This document shows positions 6,555 to 9,191 of a stretch of DNA of 9,191 bases, piece by piece. Source of the stretch: Candidatus Nealsoniibacteriota bacterium (GTDB lineage: Bacteria; Patescibacteriota; Minisyncoccia; Minisyncoccales; GWA2-38-27). The stretch is from NCBI GenBank assembly GCA_003559065.1, contig PWMZ01000040.1, positions 1 through 9,191 on the forward strand, given 5' to 3'. The position numbers were made by a program, and so were the translations under genes. The notes beneath the pieces were generated by a model. The model was not told the origin of the DNA, did no database searches, and saw only the letters and a program-made list of their open reading frames with translations. Position 1 is the stretch's first letter; each line of letters starts with the position of its first letter.

Positions 6555-6787
6555 AAGAAAGTTGCGACTCTTGAAGAGTAATTTTTGAGAAAAAACTTGG
6601 CTATATGCTGGAAAGTCTGTGTATCTAGGGCTACTTATGTTATAATAAATTAACATGAGTAAAAATGTTTCTAGTGCAGATAATCAGCAGGGAAGTCCTA
6701 GTGACCCCCCAGAGACTACACGCCGAGCTCCTCAAAGAGAGGATGGTGATATAGTCCATGCTCTATAGCGATATAGGGAAAAACATG
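6555..6787 (+). mobile_element. Intron 3 of 16S: compact group I intron, 233 nt
   Basis: It follows the equivalent of U1498 and precedes AACAAGG (1499 onward). P1 is six pairs, exon AGTCGT with intron GCGACT (6564-6569), placing a U-G wobble at the splice site. The intron ends with G (6787). Core segments are recognisable: AATCAGCAGGGAAG (P/Q region), CAGAGACTACACG (R, about 6710-6722) and GATATAGTCCATGC (S, about 6748-6761), so P7 can form GACTA/TAGTC. There is no room for an endonuclease, so mobility, if any, needs an enzyme in trans. Confidence 0.9.
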
Positions 6788-6847
6788 AACAAGGCACGGG
6801 TAGCGGAAGCTGTCCGTGGATCATATCTAAATAAAAGTGTTGACCTT

Positions 6848-6877
6848 AATTGATTTATGAGAATTCTTAAATCAATT
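6848..6877 (+). repeat. Hairpin in the 16S 3' trailer
   Basis: A perfect 10-bp stem AATTGATTTA/TAAATCAATT with a 10-nt loop lies between the mature 16S 3' end and the processing stem. It may be a processing or RNA-stability element. It contains no anti-SD sequence. Confidence 0.6.
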
Positions 6878-6896
6878 TTGAAACTGTATATTTTGA

Positions 6897-6922
6897 GTCA
6901 GGATAACTCTAAAGAATCTAAA
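6897..6922 (+). repeat. 16S processing stem, right arm
   Basis: This is the complement of 3563-3588, described there. It sets the outer limit of pre-16S and is followed at once by the terminator, so the transcript carries only 16S. Confidence 0.85.
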
Positions 6923-6924
6923 TG

Positions 6925-6951
6925 AAACCCCGTAAAAGGGGTTTTTGTTTT
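6925..6951 (+). terminator. Terminator of the 16S transcription unit
   Basis: The stem AAACCCC/GGGGTTT with loop GTAAAA is followed by a T-rich run (6942-6951). It lies right after the processing stem and before a separate promoter for tRNA-Ile, so 16S is not co-transcribed with 23S unless read-through occurs. Confidence 0.88.
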
Positions 6952-6978
6952 GACACCCTTCTTATTATTTGATATGAT
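6950..6978 (+). promoter_or_regulatory. Promoter of tRNA-Ile and the following gene
   Basis: Consensus -35 TTGACA (6950-6955), a 17-nt spacer and extended -10 TGA-TATGAT (6973-6978). The predicted start at about 6985 is 8 nt before the tRNA. Confidence 0.85.
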
Positions 6979-6992
6979 AATTCAAAACGAAA

Positions 6993-7064
6993 GGGCACGT
7001 AGTTCACTGGTAGAACGCTTCTCTGATAAAGAAGAGGTAGTAGGTTCAATTCCTACCGTGCCCA
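6993..7064 (+). tRNA. tRNA-Ile(GAT)
   Basis: The acceptor GGGCACG pairs with CGTGCCC and the D-arm is GTTC/GAAC. The anticodon stem CTTCT/AGAAG surrounds loop CTGATAA (anticodon GAT). The T-arm is GTAGG/CCTAC. The discriminator is A (7064) and CCA is not encoded. Its place after 16S matches the usual rRNA spacer order. Confidence 0.96.
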
Positions 7065-7073
7065 ATGTTAGTT

Positions 7074-7085
7074 GGTTCTTTAAAA
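7074..7085 (+). promoter_or_regulatory. boxA-like element after tRNA-Ile
   Basis: GGTTCTTTAAAA resembles the boxA in 16S-23S spacers of other bacteria. It may be a relic of an ancestral contiguous rRNA operon; it now lies in the leader of the 204-aa gene. Confidence 0.35.
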
Positions 7086-7094
7086 TAACTTCAG

Positions 7095-7100
7095 TGGAGG
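7095..7100 (+). promoter_or_regulatory. Shine-Dalgarno-like GTGGAGG before ATG 7109
   Basis: GGAGG ends 8 nt before the ATG, ideal for pairing with a CCTCC tail. It is the only good SD motif before a gene in this window, and this 16S lacks CCTCC, so its role is unclear. Confidence 0.4.
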
Positions 7101-7108
7101 TAGAAAAA

Positions 7109-7723
7109 ATGTCTCATGAATTGTATTCGGGAGCGATTGATTTAGTTGGTTTGAATACTCAGTTAAATTCTCAGCAAGAGGAGATCTGGGAAAAAAGAAG
7201 AAAAGCGACGCAAAAAAAAGAAGAATTGCAGGCAAGAATTGAAAATGGCGAAAGCACCAATGATAAAATTCTTGATTTCGCTATCATGTGTCATGATAGT
7301 TTGGTCAAGGAGGTAGTAGAAAATTATCAAGAATTAGAAAAAAGTCTTAAATCCGGTCAACTTATTCTTGTGATAGAAAGACATGAGATTTTTTCGGGGC
7401 GACTTGAGTTTGGAAAAGACGCGGAGCTTTCAGACTATACCTTAAATGAATATTACAATCTGGGGAGAATTACTGACACCTCTTTAATATTCAATTTACA
7501 ATCTGGCAAGTTTGAAATTCCAACCGGCAAGTACGTCAGAAGCTGGGTTGGCCCCGAAAATGTAAGCGGGAACATTACGATTTATGCACCTGACTTTGAG
7601 AGGCTAAATAGACCTCTTAGAAAATACCAAGTTCCAGCTTTTGAAGTAAAAGTTGGAAACGAGGTAAGGGCTTTTTTTGAAGATAAAACTGAATTGTTTA
7701 AAAAGATGATTCAGTTGTTATAG
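7109..7723 (+). CDS. Hypothetical protein between tRNA-Ile and tRNA-Ala
   Basis: I do not recognise this 204-aa soluble protein. Residues about 16-50 (LNSQQEEIWEKRRKATQKKEEL) and 65-83 are charged helices, likely coiled coil. The C-terminal two-thirds looks like mixed alpha/beta, with SGQLILVIERHEIFSGRLEFG, FNLQSGKFEIPTGKYVRSWVG and NITIYAPDFERL; several strands suggest a small beta-rich domain. There is no signal peptide or membrane segment. The reading frame extends upstream to 6950, but that part is the promoter and tRNA, so ATG 7109 is the start. It probably shares the tRNA-Ile transcript and ends 8 nt before a strong terminator. A protein gene inside a 16S-23S spacer is unusual. Confidence 0.8.
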   Translation: MSHELYSGAIDLVGLNTQLNSQQEEIWEKRRKATQKKEELQARIENGESTNDKILDFAIMCHDSLVKEVVENYQELEKSLKSGQLILVIERHEIFSGRLEFGKDAELSDYTLNEYYNLGRITDTSLIFNLQSGKFEIPTGKYVRSWVGPENVSGNITIYAPDFERLNRPLRKYQVPAFEVKVGNEVRAFFEDKTELFKKMIQLL

Positions 7724-7731
7724 CTCTAACG

Positions 7732-7757
7732 GGCTTGCCAATGGCAAGCCTTTTTTA
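7732..7757 (+). terminator. Terminator after the 204-aa gene
   Basis: Perfect 8-bp stem GGCTTGCC/GGCAAGCC with a 3-nt loop, followed by six T. It closes the tRNA-Ile unit. Confidence 0.92.
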
Positions 7758-7771
7758 TTTGTATTTTGATA

Positions 7772-7788
7772 AAAGATATGATATCTTT
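7772..7788 (+). repeat. Inverted repeat over the likely tRNA-Ala promoter
   Basis: AAAGATA-TGA-TATCTTT is a perfect 7-bp inverted repeat. It contains TATGAT (7777-7782), which could be the -10 of tRNA-Ala about 19 nt before the gene, but no good -35 is visible. It could be an operator-like site or chance in AT-rich DNA. Confidence 0.4.
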
Positions 7789-7800
7789 AAATAATGTTTG

Positions 7801-7872
7801 GGGCCTGTAGTTCAACGGTAGAATGCCTCATTTGCAATGAGGAGGTTGTGGGTTCGATTCCCACCGGGTCCA
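7801..7872 (+). tRNA. tRNA-Ala(TGC)
   Basis: The acceptor GGGCCTG pairs with CGGGTCC and includes G3-U70, the alanine identity pair. The D-arm is GTTC/GAAT. The anticodon stem CCTCA/TGAGG surrounds TTTGCAA (anticodon TGC). The T-arm is GTGGG/CCCAC. The discriminator is A and CCA is not encoded. Confidence 0.97.
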
Positions 7873-7900
7873 TTGTATTGTAATTTTAAAATGATATAAT
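7873..7900 (+). promoter_or_regulatory. Promoter of the MscS-like gene
   Basis: Extended consensus -10 TGA-TATAAT (7892-7900) with a weak -35 TTGTAT (7873-7878), 16-nt spacer. The predicted start at about 7907 leaves a leader of about 30 nt before ATG 7939, without SD next to the start. Confidence 0.6.
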
Positions 7901-7938
7901 TTAAACAAAGGTCGAAAAAATATTAATTATAAAAAAAT

Positions 7939-8634
7939 ATGAACACAATTCCAGAACCATTTATTGATTGGTATGAATTAACCATAACCGCTCTTTCCGA
8001 GCTTTGGGTGGGATTGATTGAATTCCTTCCAAGACTTATAGGGGCTCTAATTGTTTTTCTAATTGGTTGGTTAATTGCTGCCGGCATTGGCAAATTAATT
8101 GCTGAAGTTTTAAGAAAGCTAAGGCTTAACCAGGCGATGGAAGCTAATAGTTTTAAAAAAGCCCTAGAAAAAGCAGATTTAAAAATTGATTTTTCCGGCT
8201 TTATTGGAGTCATTTTTAAATGGATAATAGCCATTGTTTTTTTAGCTGCAGCGATAGATATTCTTGGTTTTCCGGAATTTTCCCAGTTTCTAAGTGACGT
8301 TGTTGCTTATTTACCGAACGTAATAGTGGCAGCCTTTATTTTTATTGTTGCCGTTATTATAGCCGATCTTTTAGAAAAAGTTATCAAGGCTTCAACCGAA
8401 GGTATCAAGGCAGGCTATGGAAATATAATAGGGATGGTTGCTAAATGGGCCATTTGGATATTTGCTATTTTAGCAATTTTATCCCAATTAGGCGTTGTCC
8501 CTGAATTAATACACACCCTGTTTACCGGCCTTGTAGCTTTATTGGTTATTGCTGGAGGACTAGCTTTTGGTTTGGGAGGAAAAGAAATTGCTACTGAAAT
8601 TATTCAAGACATCAAAAGTAAACTAGAGCAATAA
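7939..8634 (+). CDS. MscS-related small membrane protein (conserved TM-helix repeat)
   Basis: The 231-aa inner-membrane protein has about five hydrophobic helices (24-52, 87-110, 121-147, 162-183, 189-213). GGLAFGLGGKEIATEII (206-222) resembles the pore helix end of MscS (GLALGLGAKD-like), and the protein stops just after it, so the cytoplasmic beta and cage domains of true MscS are absent. The sequence looks internally duplicated: LPRLIGALIVFLIGWLIA (30-47) parallels LPNVIVAAFIFIVAVIIA (125-142), and FKWIIAIVFLAAAIDILG parallels AKWAIWIFAILAILSQLG. This fits the conserved TM-helix family found next to mechanosensitive channels. Channel activity is possible but unproven. It has its own promoter and terminator between tRNA-Ala and 23S. 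Confidence 0.82.
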   Translation: MNTIPEPFIDWYELTITALSELWVGLIEFLPRLIGALIVFLIGWLIAAGIGKLIAEVLRKLRLNQAMEANSFKKALEKADLKIDFSGFIGVIFKWIIAIVFLAAAIDILGFPEFSQFLSDVVAYLPNVIVAAFIFIVAVIIADLLEKVIKASTEGIKAGYGNIIGMVAKWAIWIFAILAILSQLGVVPELIHTLFTGLVALLVIAGGLAFGLGGKEIATEIIQDIKSKLEQ

Positions 8635-8655
8635 ATAAAATTTTCAGAAAAGAAG

Positions 8656-8681
8656 AAGCCCCGGTTTTTACCGGGGCTTTT
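8656..8681 (+). terminator. Terminator after the MscS-like gene
   Basis: The 8-bp stem GCCCCGGT/ACCGGGGC, extended by AA/TT pairs, has a TTTT loop and is followed by TTTT. It lies 21 nt after the stop codon. Confidence 0.92.
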
Positions 8682-8685
8682 GCTA

Positions 8686-8713
8686 TTGACAAGTTTCAAA
8701 AATTTGTTACACT
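8686..8713 (+). promoter_or_regulatory. Promoter upstream of 23S
   Basis: Consensus -35 TTGACA (8686-8691), a 16-nt spacer and extended -10 TGT-TACACT (8708-8713). The start would be about 8720. The transcript first meets a short ORF and a terminator-like hairpin, then boxA and 23S. Confidence 0.72.
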
Positions 8714-8722
8714 GTTTAGTGT

Positions 8723-8758
8723 ATGGAAAAGAAAGAAATACTGGAAAAAGGCGGATAG
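8723..8758 (+). CDS. Possible 11-residue leader peptide
   Basis: ATG begins within a few bases of the predicted transcript start and reads MEKKEILEKGG, then TAG. Its last codons (8747-8754) are complementary to the left side of the following terminator hairpin. Such a layout recalls attenuation leader peptides, but an ORF this short can arise by chance. There is no family evidence. Confidence 0.3.
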   Translation: MEKKEILEKGG

Positions 8759-8783
8759 TTTTAGCATTTTTAAAATGTTGAAA

Positions 8784-8807
8784 ACCCGCTTTTAAAAGCG
8801 GTTTTTT
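8784..8807 (+). terminator. Terminator-like hairpin in the 23S leader
   Basis: CCGCTTTTAAAAGCGG (8786-8801) is a perfect palindrome followed by six T. It lies between the only good upstream promoter and 23S, so it must be read through for 23S synthesis, or it ends a separate short RNA. Confidence 0.75.
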
Positions 8808-8818
8808 ATTGGAAGGAA

Positions 8819-8830
8819 AGTTCTTTGAAA
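8819..8830 (+). promoter_or_regulatory. boxA-like element before 23S
   Basis: AGTTCTTTGAAA matches the 16S-leader boxA at 11 of 12 positions. It supports rRNA-type antitermination in a 23S leader that is separate from 16S. Confidence 0.65.
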
Positions 8831-8855
8831 TAGTGATTATCAATTATCAACCGAG

Positions 8856-8878
8856 CTTCTTGTCTTAAGAGACAGAAG
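8856..8878 (+). repeat. Hairpin in the 23S leader
   Basis: CTTC/GAAG and TGTCT/AGACA stack around a TAAG loop with one bulged T, just before the mature 5' end. It is probably part of the 23S processing region, whose partner arm would be beyond the window. Confidence 0.5.
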
Positions 8879-8887
8879 TAATAAAAT

Positions 8888-9191
8888 TGCCAGTTTATAA
8901 GCAAATGGAGGATGCCTTGGGATATCGAGGTGATGAAAGACGTGGCGTGCCTGCGAAAAGCTTCGGGGAGGTGGTTAGCAACCTTTGATCCGGAGATTTC
9001 TGAATGGGGAAACCCAATGTAGTAACCCTACATTATTACAATAAATTGTTATTTATTGTAAAACGAACCCGCTGAAGTGAAACATCTCAGTAAGCGGAGG
9101 AAAAGAGAACAATTGTTTATTCCTTTAGTAGCGGCGAGCGAAAAAGGAAGAGCCTAAACCAAAATTTATTTTGGGGTTGTAAGGTAAGTAT
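8888..9191 (+). rRNA. rrl: 23S ribosomal RNA, 5' part (runs off the right edge)
   Basis: About 300 nt of the 5' domain are present. Conserved stretches are GGATGCC (8910-8916), GAGGTGATGAAAGACGTG (8926-8943), GAATGGGGAAACCC (9002-9015), GAAACATCT (9079-9087), GAGGAAAAG and AGTAGCGGCGAGCGAA. The exact 5' end is estimated by alignment to E. coli from memory. No intron is seen in this part. Confidence 0.95.

Larger units (their letters stand above)
3591..6831 (+). rRNA. rrs: 16S ribosomal RNA, split by three introns
   Basis: The mature RNA is assembled from four exons of about 1035, 327, 84 and 44 nt (3591-4625, 5319-5645, 6471-6554, 6788-about 6831), near 1490 nt in total. Landmarks include GAGTTTGATTCTAGCTCAG at the 5' end, ACTCCTACGGGAGGCAGCAG (3913-3932), the 530 loop (4076-4094), GTAATCGCTA (5590-5599), GCCCGTCACACC (6471-6482) and GAAGTCGT (6547-6554). 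Helix 45 is intact: a 10-bp stem around a GGAA loop (6795-6814) aligns without gaps to E. coli and has compensatory changes. The 530 pseudoknot is TCC/GGA instead of GGC/GCC. A1396 is U. After GGATCA (6818-6823) the tail reads TATCTAAATAA, with no CCTCC anti-SD. The 3' end is approximate. Exon joins are inferred from alignment and intron pairing. The signature suggests a Patescibacteria lineage. Confidence 0.96.

Noticed and set aside
6655..6768. A 37-codon ORF in intron 3 starting ATG 6655, 8 nt after a TATAAT
   Set aside because: It reads straight through the conserved group I core (R and S elements), so its sequence is explained by the ribozyme; no protein motif is seen. The -10-like box may be chance.
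3591..6831. Open frames on either strand across 16S exons, such as 5378-5563 minus and the part of 3475-3669 minus that covers the 16S start
   Set aside because: They lie over conserved rRNA sequence and carry no protein-family signal.
6824..6896. A fourth intron separating GGATCA from a downstream CCTCC
   Set aside because: No CCTCC exists before the processing stem arm at 6897 or before the terminator, so there is no hidden anti-SD exon.
6950..7108. TTG 6950 as the start of the 204-aa gene
   Set aside because: The upstream part is a consensus promoter and a complete tRNA-Ile; ATG 7109 has a good local context.

Overview
The window looks like a piece of a small, AT-rich Candidate Phyla Radiation (Patescibacteria) genome, probably Parcubacteria-like. 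This is inferred from the divergent 16S rRNA with several introns, the short EF-Ts, the tight ATGA gene overlaps and the Lys/Ile-rich proteins. The standard genetic code fits: TGA ends several genes exactly where the next ATG begins.

Left part (1-2666): a divergent translation cluster. rpmE-prfA (prfA runs off the left edge) is on the minus strand. rpsB-tsf, a small membrane protein gene and tRNA-Thr(TGT) are on the plus strand. Both units start from back-to-back promoters whose -35 boxes form one inverted repeat. In both, the predicted transcription start falls at or next to the ATG, so the mRNAs look leaderless. Next comes a free-standing zinc-finger/NUMOD3-like/PD-(D/E)XK nuclease gene (2725-3519), also with a leaderless-type promoter.

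Middle (3516-6951): a self-contained 16S rRNA unit with promoter, boxA, a 26-bp processing stem, the gene and a terminator. The 16S is split by three introns. Intron 1 is group I, after E. coli position U1060, and carries a decayed two-motif LAGLIDADG gene in P6. Intron 2 looks like group II, after about C1400, and carries an intact LAGLIDADG gene just before domain V. Intron 3 is a 233-nt group I intron after U1498 with no endonuclease. The mature 3' end keeps helix 45 and GGATCA but lacks the CCTCC anti-Shine-Dalgarno sequence. No CCTCC occurs before the processing stem closes.

Right part (6950-9191): the bacterial order 16S-tRNA-Ile-tRNA-Ala-23S is kept but split into separate transcription units. 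tRNA-Ile(GAT) is followed by an unknown 204-aa gene and a terminator. tRNA-Ala(TGC) is followed by a MscS-related membrane protein gene and a terminator. The 23S leader has its own promoter, an 11-codon ORF, a terminator-like hairpin and a boxA. The first ~300 nt of 23S reach the right edge.

Two themes stand out. One is a ribosome without an anti-SD beside genes that start leaderless or by ATGA coupling. The other is a 16S gene colonised by introns of two ribozyme classes at decoding-centre sites, at three different stages of endonuclease gain and loss.
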